Assembly: GCA_005281725.1 (NCBI GenBank)
Contig: SSBO01000012.1
Location: 203,440-267,439, forward strand
Direction: 5' to 3'
Length of the DNA stretch: 64,000 nucleotides
DNA from: Wuchereria bancrofti
Lineage: Eukaryota; Nematoda; Chromadorea; Rhabditida; Onchocercidae
Shown: positions 13,928 through 25,918 of the stretch, in pieces
Layout: the number at the start of each line of letters is the position of its first letter
Position numbering within the stretch: the stretch's first letter is position 1
The notes under the pieces: model-generated
Seen by the model: the letters and a program-made list of their open reading frames with translations, nothing else
The model's database searches: none
Told to the model about the DNA's origin: nothing
Program-made: the position numbers and the translations under genes

Positions 13928-14201
13928 TATCAATTATTTGTTATTCGTACGGTAAGAAAAAAAAATGGAAAGCTGAAATTAACATTAATGATAATAATAA
14001 GATTGAAAATGATATAAAAATAATAAAAATTCGAAATGGTTATAATTTCATTAGCAAACCAAAAAATTATAAATTTAATTAAATATCAATAATGGATGGA
14101 ATAGAAATCAAAACTGTATTCTTTTAATGATAATAATGTAAACAAGAAATATATGAAAAAAAAAACAAGATGAAACTATTTTTTTTTCTTTGAGTTCAAA
14201 A

Positions 14202-14271
14202 AAAATAATTAGGAATAGTTGACATTCAAAGAATATACATTTAAAGAATGTCAACTATTCTTAATTATTTT
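14202..14271. ncRNA. 70-nt near-perfect inverted repeat; candidate hairpin RNA
   Basis: Arms of 26 nt (14202-14227 and 14246-14271) are reverse complements with one mismatch and flank an 18-nt A/T-rich spacer. The arm core reads AATAGTTGACATTC and GAATGTCAACTATT. Stem and loop lengths fall in the pre-miRNA range. It lies about 275 bp upstream of the minus-strand secreted-protein start. A palindromic mobile-element remnant is an equally good explanation. Confidence 0.4.
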
Positions 14272-14565
14272 ATAAATATGATAACTGATAATCATCTAAT
14301 GATGATTTCCTACTGTTATACTTGTGATAAGCGATATCATAGTTTAGTGATAGTTTAGTGTTTAGTGATTTAAGCATAATAATATGATAAGAAATTGACA
14401 AATGATTATCAGGAATTCTCTAATCTTTTCTTCATCTTATCATTAAAAAAATTATTCTTAAACAGATGAAATGTTCAAGCACATATAGTTTTTAGCTTAA
14501 AATTTAGCATCAATAAATTAAAATTTAATTTAAATGAATTAAAATTTATGATTTGAATGGATGTG

Positions 14566-14800
14566 AGACCTAGCAAATAATTGGTATAACTTATAGTTTA
14601 GATAGAAAGGCTAGCAAATAAGTCTAAATATGTAATCTAAAATAAAAATATAATCTAAATGAATGGCCTAGCAAATAAGAATATAATACATAGTTTAAAT
14701 AAAAAGCCTTATAAGTAAGAGTTGTAGCTTTATAAGTAATTATAAGTAAGAGTATAACTTAGATCTTAGATAAAAAGCCTAGCAAATAAGTGTATAATTG
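14566..14800 (+). repeat. Degenerate tandem repeat (CCTAGCAAATAAG units)
   Basis: The core (GC)CTAGCAAATAA recurs at about 14571, 14610, 14668 and 14780, with related GCCTTATAAGTAAGAG units between, each joined to TAAATAAAAA or TAGATAAAAA-like spacers. Spacing is irregular, about 40 to 60 bp. No coding frame is associated. Confidence 0.6.
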
Positions 14801-17800
14801 AAGTGAAATAAAAGAATAAAATAAATGAAATTAATAAATTATCAAAACATATGCAAAATAATTATAGTAGTAGGATTGTTTCATTTAAATTATACATTTT
14901 TAAATTATTTAAATTATATTGGAATTATTTTAGAAGTGGACTTCATTCAACCACATACATCTATCTATCTACCTATTCATTCATTTGTGATTCGATACAA
15001 CCTCTTGTTAACTTTTCGTTGACAAAAGAATCTTGTCACACTCCTCCGCCCTCTTCCTTTCATCTTCCGCTTCTGAGATATGTCACACCTCTTTGATTAA
15101 CCACACCTTTTCTAGTACAATTATATCATTTATCAATGCAATTGTATCATTTATCAATTTTCTATAAATCTCAAAATAAAAAAAAAATTGCTATTAGATA
15201 ATATTTTAAATAATATTTCTATTTCTAGAAATTTGCACACCTATTTGTTTATCCTCGCTTTTTGATTTTATTTATTTATTTATTTACTTGTTTTATTCCT
15301 ATATATCAATCATTCAAACATTTATCACTTAATTAATTACATCAATCTTGAGAAAATGATTGACCTAATCTCCTGATTTTAAAGACCTGTGACCTGGAAT
15401 TTAAAATGGAAATTGCAGAATGGTTAATTGGAAAGTGCAAAATATTTCCATTGAAAAATACATTCAAACAAATTAAAGAGCAATGACATTTTGATGTTCG
15501 TCTGATAAATGATCAATCACATTGATACTATTTTGGATTAATAATCTGATCGGTGACATTTCAATGCAAATGAATTCATTAGATTGTTTTTCTTTTCTTT
15601 TTAATTTCTTAATAATATTACTTTTAAGACTAATTTCTTTCTTCTAAAAATTATTTCAATAAAAATGATAACTTTCATGGAAAAAAAATGATATTTTGTA
15701 GAACTAATTTTGATTATATAATAATTTAATCGTTCATTTGCTCATTAATTAACATGAAATTTATCATTATTGCTAATTATTATTCTTAGTTGAAATTTTA
15801 AAATTTTCATGTTTGTTAAGTTTTCTAATTGATAATTTGTCATTACCATTTTAGAAATAGAATTTTTCTAAAACAATTAAATAATAACGAAATAATGCTA
15901 CATTCGATTTCAATAAGGCAAACCAAAAAATATTCAATTTGTGATTTCTGAAATAATAAACATCAATTATTATTACAAATGAATTTAAAAAAAAAAACAC
16001 CAAAAATTAGAAATACAATAAAGGTTTTTCATAAATTTAAATATCAGACACTAAAATTATTCATTATTATTTGGAATTTTGACAGAAAAAAAATTTCTAT
16101 TAGATGAGATTTTTAAAAATTTATGATGAATATAAAGCAAAATATTGTGAAATTCTTGATTAGTTCATATTTGTTTTATCCATTTAATTAATCGTAATGA
16201 ATTATAATTGTTAAATTTATCATTCTTTTCAAAAATGTCTTACTGATAATTTTTTTTTTCTCGTTATATATTTTGTTCTAAATTGACATATATATACATA
16301 TATGTGACATCCTTTTCTATTTAACAATTAGCGACATTTTTCTTAAATGTCACCTTTCCCGGCTGTCACATTTGGAATATTTTTGCTTCACTTACTGCTT
16401 TTTTAAAAAAAAAATACAAAAAATATTTAGCATTTATTATACATTTGAACAATAAAAACTAAAATGTAAAATGTTTTGTTTTAAGTAACATTAAAATATG
16501 ATAAATTTTGAAATTTCGAATTTTTCTTTCGTCTTTACTTTTTGTACATTATAGTTTATTTCATTTTGTTACTAAAATAAAACATTGAATTCATTTTTGT
16601 TAACATAATAAAATAAAATAGATGAAAATTTGAAATGATATAATAACTTTGATAATTTATTTTAAGTAAATTATGACGAATTTAGATCTTTTAACGTAAA
16701 TGATAAGGATTTAGGAATAAATAAAAATAAATTTATCGAATGGAAATGTAAGCTATTTGTTGTTTTTTAAAAATGTTAATTGGTATTAGATTGAATTAAA
16801 TTATATGGAAAATTCGTAAAAGAAACTATCCTCAGTAATAGATAAACGAAAGCATAAATTTTAATTAAACTTTTAAAATGAAAAAATTTCAAAATTTTAA
16901 TTAAACTTATAAAAAAACTCGTAAAATGGTTAACGCTATGAACTTTTCATTCTCTTAAATATTAAGCCATATTTCACATAGACAAAACAAAACATTATAA
17001 TTTGAATAAATAGTTTTAAAAAAAAAGATTCAATTCGAGTATGTGACAAAGTTAAAAAATAAATAACTGTAGTATATTGACATTTATTTAATTTCATTAT
17101 TATTCATTGAATTTTTAAAATTATTTTATACTATTAGTTTTGATATATAAAATATACTGATGAAAAAAAAAATTTTTTTTTATAATTAATATAATGTGAT
17201 TTTAATTTGTTTGGATTTATTTCCGTTTTCTTTTAAATTACAGCAAAAATTTAACATTACAAATTGCAATTACTTTTTAGCAAATGTAACTGAATTTTTT
17301 TCGTTTTTTTTTTTTAAATTAAAAAAATAAGCAGTTATATACTTATATCGACTTCAATTTAATTCGTTGTCAAATGCAAAAAAGACATCGAAGAATGATT
17401 TGAAAGCAAAAAAAAAAAAGAGCAAAAAAAAAAATTATAGTCTGACCTCGAAAGGAGGAAGAAGAGGAAGAAAAAAAAAAAAGGAGTAAGTAATTTGTAG
17501 AAAGACGTTGAAAAACGTTATCAAATCATTTTTTAAAAAAAAAAATAGTTGTGTAAAATATTTGTAGGAAAATTGCAATGTTTAAAACAAAATAGAAAAA
17601 AAAGGAAAGATAATAAATTTGGTTGAATTTTTTCATTTTTTCTTTTTCCTTTTTTTTTTGCTTTTTTACAGATTACATTTTATTTTTGCAGTAACTGTTA
17701 ACTTTTGATAATTTAAGCAAGAGAAAAAAAAAAAGAATGAATGGATTTATCATTTTTCTTTTTTTTCTGATGTATCATATTAATAAAGTTTAAAATGAAA

Positions 17801-19609
17801 AAATTCAAAAATTTTAATGTTTAAATTTTTCTTACTTTTTGTAATAAAATTTAAATGACAAAATTTTATTTTAAACAACAAAAAAAAAGAACAAAAGAAA
17901 AAATTGTATTTTGTTAATGAATTTTTGTTTGTTAAAAATTAAATAATAAATAATATCTTTTACAGGAATTTCAACGAATTGTAAAATAAAGTGAAAAAGG
18001 AAAAATAATTTTAATTATGTAAACATGTATAAGTAAAGTGCATAGTAATTCGTTTTACAATTTTTGAACGAAAATTTTTGCTTACACTTCGATCACAACA
18101 ATCCATTTTTCATTATTTCTCTTTGCTTCAAATAATTTTTTAATTTCTATTCTAAATGCAATAGAGTACATAGCAATTGTTTATGTGATTTTTAGATGAA
18201 TCATATAAGTTTACCAAATAAATTGTAAATAGTCACCAAAAAAAAAAAAAGAAAAAAAATTCGGAATGAATTTTAAAAGGCAAAAAAGAAAAAAAAAAAA
18301 CGCACAGCTAATTTTTTTAATGTAATTTTTAGATTGAACATAAATATATGACAATGCTTTATGTAATTTTAAAGAAATATCATAAATAATATTAAAAATA
18401 TACACAATTTTGAAACAAAAAATTTTTTATTCAAATTATTTTATACTTAAATTCTTTTTTCTTTAATATTTGCTACTATTATAATAATATTATTGCTGTA
18501 TCACTATCACTATTATTATCACTATCACCATAACTTTATCAATGTAATCAAATAAATAACACATTGAATTTATAAAGAAGAAAAAGAAAATAGGAAAAAA
18601 AAAATCAATGAATGCAATTAATTAATTTTTGAAATGAAAATATGAAAATAGTTGTCAACATAATTTACTACAATTTTTACAATTTCTCATTAAACAATCA
18701 GTTAATTAGTTACAAACTTTCTCTTTCCTTTTCATTTCTCTCCCTTTATACCCTTTTGAACTTCGTTTTTTTTCCCCTCTCCCTCTCTCTCTCCCCTCTT
18801 CTCATCATTCATTATTTGCTAATTAATAATTTTCTCAAATTGTTTAATTAATTTCATTTTTTTTTGCACTTTTTCTTTTGTCTTTTATAATAATTTGGTA
18901 CAAATGTTTCATGTAATGTTTGTTACAATGATTATTTATATCATTTCATTATTTTATCCATTTCATCGTTTAAAAATAAAATTTGAATATATTTTTTAAA
19001 ATTTATATATAATGCATAATTAAATTAAGCAGATAATTAGCACAAATTATTAGTTAGAACACTTATCATTTATAAAAGATTAATTACTTTTTAATTGAGC
19101 TTGAATTGTTTTATAAATTCATAAATAAGTTTGTTTAAATTAATTGACTTATTCTTTTCATTTTTTTTCATTCATTTTACTTTAATTTATTTTTTTTTTA
19201 GAAAAAGGAAAAGAAGAAGATTAATTATTAAAGCATAAATTTATGTATTTTAATATTTAATGGAACAGTTATTATTCATAAATAATTAGCATAAATTATT
19301 AGTTGGAATAGTTATAATATTAACATAGATTATTTCTCTTACTTTTTTTCTCACAATTTAATTAACTAACAGTTATAATTTCAATTTACTTAAATTACTA
19401 ACACTACTTCGATTAGATTTGAATTTGAGTCGTAAAATTATCGATAAAAAATTTTTGGAACACTATTGGTACGGTTATACAATAATTAAATTAGCAAAAG
19501 AAACCTGTTTGAATATTTCGAAAATATAAAAAACACAAATAAAATGAGCAAAAATTTTATCATTTTTACTCGAGAAGATAAGAGAAAGGAGAACAAAGAA
19601 AAAAAAAAA

Positions 19610-19745
19610 TGTCGAAACGACCATGAAATTTGTCCTTGCTAGTGAAATTTTTGGCGACTTGCCTGCTCGATGTTTGTCACCATTCACGTGTCCTTGGTGT
19701 CACCATGGATTCTTTCATTTATTTCGTCCAATGAAAGGGAAGCAA
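19610..19745. promoter_or_regulatory. GC-richer island with E-box, CCAAT box and repeated TGTCACCA
   Basis: A block of normal base composition within AT-rich desert. It contains a CACGTG E-box (about 19684-19690), TGTCACCA twice (near 19675 and 19698) and GTCCAATG, a CCAAT box. No exon with splice signals fits. It could be a distal enhancer or the promoter of an unrecognised non-coding gene; this is inferred from composition and motifs only. Confidence 0.3.
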
Positions 19746-22129
19746 ATTTTGAATTTTAATTTTCTCCCATTTTTTTTTTTTTGAAGTTCTTGCTTTTTTT
19801 TTAAAAAAAAGGAGGGAAAAATCGAGAAATTAAAATTAACTTTAGATAAGCTATATTCATTCATTGATTATAACAATGATATTAGTATGAATAAATATTA
19901 AATTGATAATTTGATATTATTGATAATGTATTTTTTTTTACAAAAATATTCTAATAGACAATATTAAATAAAACTTTAAAATGCAAAAAAAGAGAAAAGC
20001 GAAATCCGAATGCGATAAACTTGTGTGTTTATTTCAAATTTTTGCAGAAAAAAAAAGAATAGTCAGATGAATCAATTATGACAAATAGTTATGTGAAAAT
20101 TGTTTATATTTGTGATTAGTAATATAAGTTTTGTACTTCTTATTTTAAAATTTATTTTATACTTTATTAATTACAACATCAAATAATGTTATCAATTGAA
20201 AGCTTTTTTTTAGATAAATGTTTTTAGATAAATGTAATAATTATGACAGTAACTTATTAAATAATTAGATTTAATTTGTTAAAAAAATGGGACTTATTAA
20301 AATATTTGAAATGAATTACTTGAATTCAATCTATTGTTTTATTATTATTTTTCTCATAGTTTAGCAATGTGCGTGCGTGTACACACACGGATGCTGATAA
20401 TTAGTAATTAAGGTTGATAAACATAATTATAAAATAGATTTATTTTAATTTAAATTTATTAATGATTATTAATTGGAGAATGAATGAGCAAATGGTATTA
20501 AGATAAAATCTGATGACACAAAAGGATGCGACAATGAAAAGATATTGCTGTCATGAAAATGATAACTTTTTCAGATGACCCCATTGTAACAGGTAATTAA
20601 ATATCGGATGACATTTTATTACCTAATTCATAAGAACTTTCACTGTCATCTTTTGTTCTCGAATGAGAACTATGGATTTAAAATACCTGAAATTGTTAAG
20701 ACAATAATAATAATAATATCATACAACTGTATTGAACAATTAATGAATTATTTGAAATAATCCAATGAAATAATTATCGATAATTAAAATGATTCTTATT
20801 TAATTTTTAAAATGTTATTATTAAAAAAAAAGAAACCAATTACACATATATCATCATTTGTCATTCATTTTAAATAATACCATACATTAAGAGAACTTTA
20901 TGCCATTCCAATCCTACTTAAATACTTCATTGAACACAATCAAGTATTTAAGTCTGATTATAATATCGAATTAGATTGTCTGATAATTGAATAAATATAA
21001 AATCTCAATGAAATGATAAATTTTTCTTCTGCTTTTTTTTCTTTTTCAAACTTATGAAATACGAAATGAAAATTTTCACTGTAAAATTCTCAAAATATCA
21101 AAGCTATATTAACAGTAATATTTTAAAGAAGAAATAAAAAATGCAACATCATATTTTCAAAAATTCAAACATAATTACAAATTTTTGACTTATAAACTGG
21201 GGAAACTTATAAGTAAATTTAATTTAGTACAACCTGTAAGAAAAAAAAAACTCAAAAAGTTAATTTAACGCAATTCATGAAAAAAAGCCTAATGTGACAT
21301 AAATTATATAAAATTAATACAGCAAAAGTTCTTTGGAACTTTTTTGAAACATTTGAAATATTCAAACTTTTAATTATGTTCATAAACCATAAAAGACATT
21401 GTGACAAACCTTTTAAAATTTAAATCAAAATAGAAAATATTAAGTTATTCATTTAATTTTAATTTCCTAAATATTTTTCAAACACATTAAACATTAAATT
21501 TTTTGTAAACTAATGCAATATCTTAGCAACTAAACAAAATGTTAAGCTAGTTTATTCATAATTAATTGCGTAAATATTTTTTTAAAAATCTTCCTGAAAG
21601 AGATTAATATTTCCTTTAAAAATAGGAGCAAACTTATTAAATTCAGCCAAGATATTGTGAATATTTTTAAATTATTTCAACATATATTAACATGAAGTTA
21701 TTTCAATGTATATTATATTTTTTTATTTTTCAATACACTAATTTTTTCTTCCTTTTATTTTTTTACTACTAATTTTTCAATATATTAAATTTAAATTATT
21801 TCAATATATTAACGTATGGTAACATGAAATTATTCTTAGGCTTTCTTTAATTTCAATTATCTTAAATTAACCTTAACTTAAAGTAATATGAATAACTTAT
21901 ATTTAGGTCTCATTATTTCAGAAACACCATTCCCCTTACCTAACTCTAATTAACCCTAATTAGATTGTGTTTAATTAACTCAAACGACTTGAGCAAGCAC
22001 TATCACCAAGTTTGTGTACTATCAGAACTCCTGGGATTATAATTTTCACTGTGTCGTATTAATACAAAATGCCCGAGGCTCATGTTCAAGTTGCGAAGTA
22101 ATTTCTAAAATTATCAATGAATTTAAGAT

Positions 22130-22230
22130 TTATGCTACTTGCATGGGTGTTAAAAATTGCGGGAAGTGGGTGGGGAAAGGAGATGTTATAAATTTCAAAG
22201 AATGGGCGTGGATGGGCAAAATTTAGAAAT
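22130..22230 (+). promoter_or_regulatory. GT/GC-box cluster upstream of the ABHD2-like gene
   Basis: GTGGGTGGGGAAAGG at 22166-22180 and GGGCGTGGATGGGC at 22204-22217 resemble SP1/KLF-class sites. They lie about 450 to 500 bp before the spliced-leader acceptor proposed for the ABHD2-like mRNA and interrupt a very AT-rich stretch. A promoter-proximal role is plausible but not shown. Confidence 0.35.
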
Positions 22231-22670
22231 TTTTTCCTCTGCTTCTTCTCAGTTATTTTTCTTTGAAAGCTTTAAACTGTACAAATGTTACCATCATATT
22301 TCTTTTAAATTACTTTAAGAGAAATTATTTCTCGAAATTGCTATTTGCAGCAACTGCCTTCGTTTCTTGTTTTTTTTTTCTTTTTTGATCACATTAACAG
22401 AAAATTTCTCCTTTTTTCTTTGTATCTTCGTGGAAATTTTGTAGCAATTTGATATGCTACAAATATATGTAAATTTTTTCTTTTTTCAGATTTATTTTCT
22501 ATGTGCGAAATTTTTTTAGTTTTTTTTTTTTTCAAATTAATCTTATCAATTGTTTCTTTTGTTCTGATTTGTGTTTGTCGTCTGATTTTTTTTTTTTTTT
22601 TTTTTGCATATGTAATACTGTTTGTGCATATTTTGATTCGAACCGATCAAAAAAAAAGTTATAAGATTTT

Positions 22671-22739
22671 TCAGAATGGAGCGAACGCACCTCTAAGGAG
22701 GACAATGGACCAGTTGATAGCAGTAGAAAATACAAATTG
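22671..22739 (+). promoter_or_regulatory. Proposed trans-splice acceptor and two-uORF leader of the ABHD2-like mRNA
   Basis: A TTTTTCAG acceptor ends at 22674 with no matching donor seen upstream. The 65-nt leader carries uORF1 (22676-22696, MERTHL) and uORF2 (22705-22740, 11 codons from ATG GAC CAG). The uORF2 stop TGA overlaps the main ATG as TGATG, sharing the A at 22740. The three reading frames all differ. Confidence 0.5.
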
Positions 22740-25700
22740 ATGGCAGTAAAAAGCATGATGGCATTTTTAGAGTCGTTTCTAAATTGGATTTCATTAACGG
22801 ATTTCTGGTCAAATTATGTTTGGCTAGGAGCATTTGTTTTGATTGTTGCATTAATCCGTTTTCTCAATGTATTGAGTTATCCAGAAAAGCCCTGGGTAAC
22901 ATATATGCAGAAGACAACACTTAGCAAGAATCAAATATCGATCGGTGACATGTTAAATCGATGTCCCATTCTGAACGAAATGTCAGTTTACTGATTGTTT
23001 CTTAATTTTTCATTAAATCTTGTCGAATCGTTAGATTTTGATGGTAATGAACCGAATGAGTATATTTGCATTTATGATGTAGATGTAAATTGAAATGCAA
23101 AACTACTAATTTCTTGTCTGTAATATAGTTATGTTGAATGGAAGCAGCTAGAATTCAAGGACCGGAATTTTACTCAATCAATTCATTGATAAGGATCCAA
23201 CTCCCACATAATTAAAATTTGATTTTTATCATATTTATTTATTAGCAAATTTTAGTTACTCACCGCCACTACTATGGGGTCGAAATGGTCATCTGCAAAC
23301 AGCATCATACGGATTGTTCGGGCATGCATCACTCATCCGGACTTATGATTGTCGACATGTTGTGAAGCTGAGTGATGGCGCATCAGTCGTATTTGATGTT
23401 TTCGAACCTGTCAAGCCGCATTCTTTGAGAAGTGAGGATGTTATCTTCTAATTGATAGATGGTAATAGATAAAAATTATAAACATTCGAAGAAATGAAAG
23501 GAATATTTTTAACCAAAAATTGATCGGAGTTAATTGCTTGCTTTTGTTCTACTTGTGTTTTTATTTTTAACACATACTTTGAGAGCTGCTTTTGTAAATT
23601 TTGTAATTTCGAGCACCGAAATTTTCAGAAGACCTAACACTAGCTTTATGTCCCGGTATTGCGAATACGAGTGAATCAAATTACATCCGCACTTGTGTTC
23701 ATTATGCTCAGGAAAATGGATATCGTTGTGCCGTATTGAATCATCTCGGTGCGCTAAAGCATGTTCCGCTCACATCAAATCGTATATTTTCTTACGGTTG
23801 GTTTGAAATTATTATAATATAGAGCGGCAGTGATTGTAATTTAACAATAAATTTACTAGTTCTTCACTAGTTGATTTTGAATATTAATAATATAGATTTT
23901 TTACAGTTATGTTGATATAACAGATAACCTAAACGCTTATTATTGGAAGTAAATTAATTTTCAATTATTTGAAATCCATTACATTGGAAGTAAATTAATT
24001 TTCAATTATTTGGAGTCCATTACAGGGCTTAAATCATAGCTTCTTTTTGCAGTGTGTAAATGAAGGGATATGGCTACGATAATAACTTTTTTGAATTTTG
24101 AATAATTTAAGCAACGGAAATTTTTCTTTTTTTGCAAAGAAAAAAGTTCAAACGCAACAGAGCTTAATTTTCCTTTTTGCAAAGAGAAAAAAAAATTTTT
24201 TTTTTAGGTGGAACAGAAGAAATGGAAGAAGTGATGGCACGTTTACATGAATTATATCCATCCACTCGTTTCTTCTGCATTGGTTTCAGTATGGGTGCAA
24301 ATATAACCACACGTATGATTGCTAAATTGTCATCAGATGGTTTACAGCATCGAATTATTGCTGGACTTTCTGTTGCGCAGGGATATTGTGCTACATCGTT
24401 GGTTCTTCTTGATTAATTTTGTGTAACATTTTTACTACTGATATATTTTATTTGCTCGGAAACTCGGAAAAATAGTATTAGTTCTAATTATTGCTACAGG
24501 AAATTCTCGATTTCCCTCTCGAAATGTACCATTTCATTCTGAAATATGTCTGTTGACTTTAAAACTTTAGGTGGGATAATCATTCTGTAATAATTTATGA
24601 GGTCGTTTTTGAAATGTTTCGAAAATTCGGAATTTTTTCATCTTTCATTAAACTTAAATATCCATTTTCTGTCTCTATCTTACAAACAAAATGCTGAGAA
24701 ATTTAACACCTTGCTACGCTTTTCTTCTCTTGTTTGTGTTATCTTCTTTCCTGTTGTGTTTCTTCGTGTTTTTATTGCTTTTCTTTCAGATATAACAACG
24801 CTCTCGAAATATATGTTGCATATGGAAACAAGAAAAATATTTTAAACAAAAAAAAAAAACTTTTTTTCTTTTTGAAAATTTCATCAGAAATTGATTTTAG
24901 ATCACTTCCGCTGTATCACAATTGGGAAAATGGTCGTCGAGCGTATAATTATTTGATAACGGAAAATATGAAACGACTGCTAAGAAGAAATTATGATATG
25001 GCAGTAGCACCGCACGTCAGAACAGGTTTAATAGATGAACAAGTAAGTACTTTTATTGTTGTATGATTGTGTATTACCAGCACTTTATTTGCATATGTTT
25101 TCTAGATTTTTCTCTCTTTTTTTTCCGATATTATGATTCTTCACAATTTTGAAAATTAATTTTATCTATAAAATTTTATCTTTTGCAGCACTTGTGGGCA
25201 GCAACATCAATAATGGCACTAGATGATTCATACACTCGCCGTATATTGGGTTACGAAAATGTTGAAGAATTTTATCGAGACATCAGTTCCTTATCAGTAA
25301 TTCCGAAGATTAAAATACCAATGGTAAATGTATAATTTTTTTTTTTTTTTAAATGAATGAAGCAGAAATTAACTATCAAATCAAAATGACCGATTTTTTG
25401 TCTCTTTAACAACATTTTATCTCGTTTTGATAATAAATATTAACTACTGATTGTTTTTTCGCCTTATGTCATTTTTATCGTAGCACTGAATTATTTAAAA
25501 TGAAATTTTAAAAAGGCAGAATTCTGATTAGTGCGGTATAATAAGACTTAAGTCATTTGCCACTAGCTCACTGGTAAATGTTTTTCTCTTATTTTTAACA
25601 ACTGAACTACTAATGAAGAAGAAGACAAAATATTTAACTGTAAAATGCAATTTTGTGTTAACGTAGTAATACAAATGAAAGATGCTCCAGGTTTTCGTGA

Positions 25701-25918
25701 ATGCATTAGATGATCCGCTTATACCACCTTGTCTCTGGCATCCGGTTCGAGAATTAGCTGCAACAAATGGACATTTTGGCTTCGTTCTTACAAAACATGG
25801 TGGACATCTTGGCTTCTTGGAAGGTAGTAGTATTGCTCCAAACTCTGTCACCTGGCTAGATCGTTTCATTGTTGAACTCGCAAATTCGGTTGCTGTCGCA
25901 TATTATGAAAATGAATGA
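22740..25918 (+). CDS. ABHD2: ABHD2-like membrane monoacylglycerol lipase
   Basis: Seven exons (22740-22981, 23256-23431, 23629-23796, 24208-24397, 24901-25042, 25189-25323, 25691-25918) join in frame to about 426 aa, close to the roughly 425 aa of human ABHD2. An N-terminal hydrophobic segment (YVWLGAFVLIVALIRFLNVL, about residues 28-47) would anchor a type II membrane protein. Family signatures are WGRNGHLQTASYG, ALCPGIANTSES, the nucleophile elbow GFSMGAN (Ser about 223), NALDDPL (Asp 358/359) and KHGGHLGF (His about 390), so the catalytic triad is complete. ABHD2 enzymes hydrolyse monoacylglycerols and other esters at membranes; in mammalian sperm ABHD2 is a progesterone-responsive 2-AG lipase, which should not be assumed here. 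All junctions are canonical GT-AG. The start ATG directly follows two uORFs. Confidence 0.95.
23943..24024 (+). repeat. 41-bp tandem duplication in ABHD2-like intron 3
   Basis: A unit beginning TTGGAAGTAAATTAATTTTC and ending in a CCATTACA block is repeated head to tail with a period of 41 bp and only two differences (GAAATCC versus GGAGTCC). The near identity suggests a recent duplication. Confidence 0.9.

Larger units (their letters stand above)
13928..22100. other. About 8 kb AT-rich gene desert
   Basis: No exon could be supported on either strand; the open frames are short and rich in Phe, Lys, Asn and Ile, as expected from homopolymer A/T runs. The region holds a strong inverted repeat (14202-14271), a degenerate tandem repeat (14566-14800), a pyrimidine-rich CT block (about 18765-18805), an alternating GTGCGTGC/ACACAC block near 20370-20390 and a GC-richer island near 19610-19745. 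Non-coding RNA genes cannot be excluded. Confidence 0.55.

Noticed and set aside
19475..19687. 70-codon minus-strand frame starting in the GC-richer island
   Set aside because: It runs into a poly-Phe stretch from a T homopolymer and has no splice or family support.
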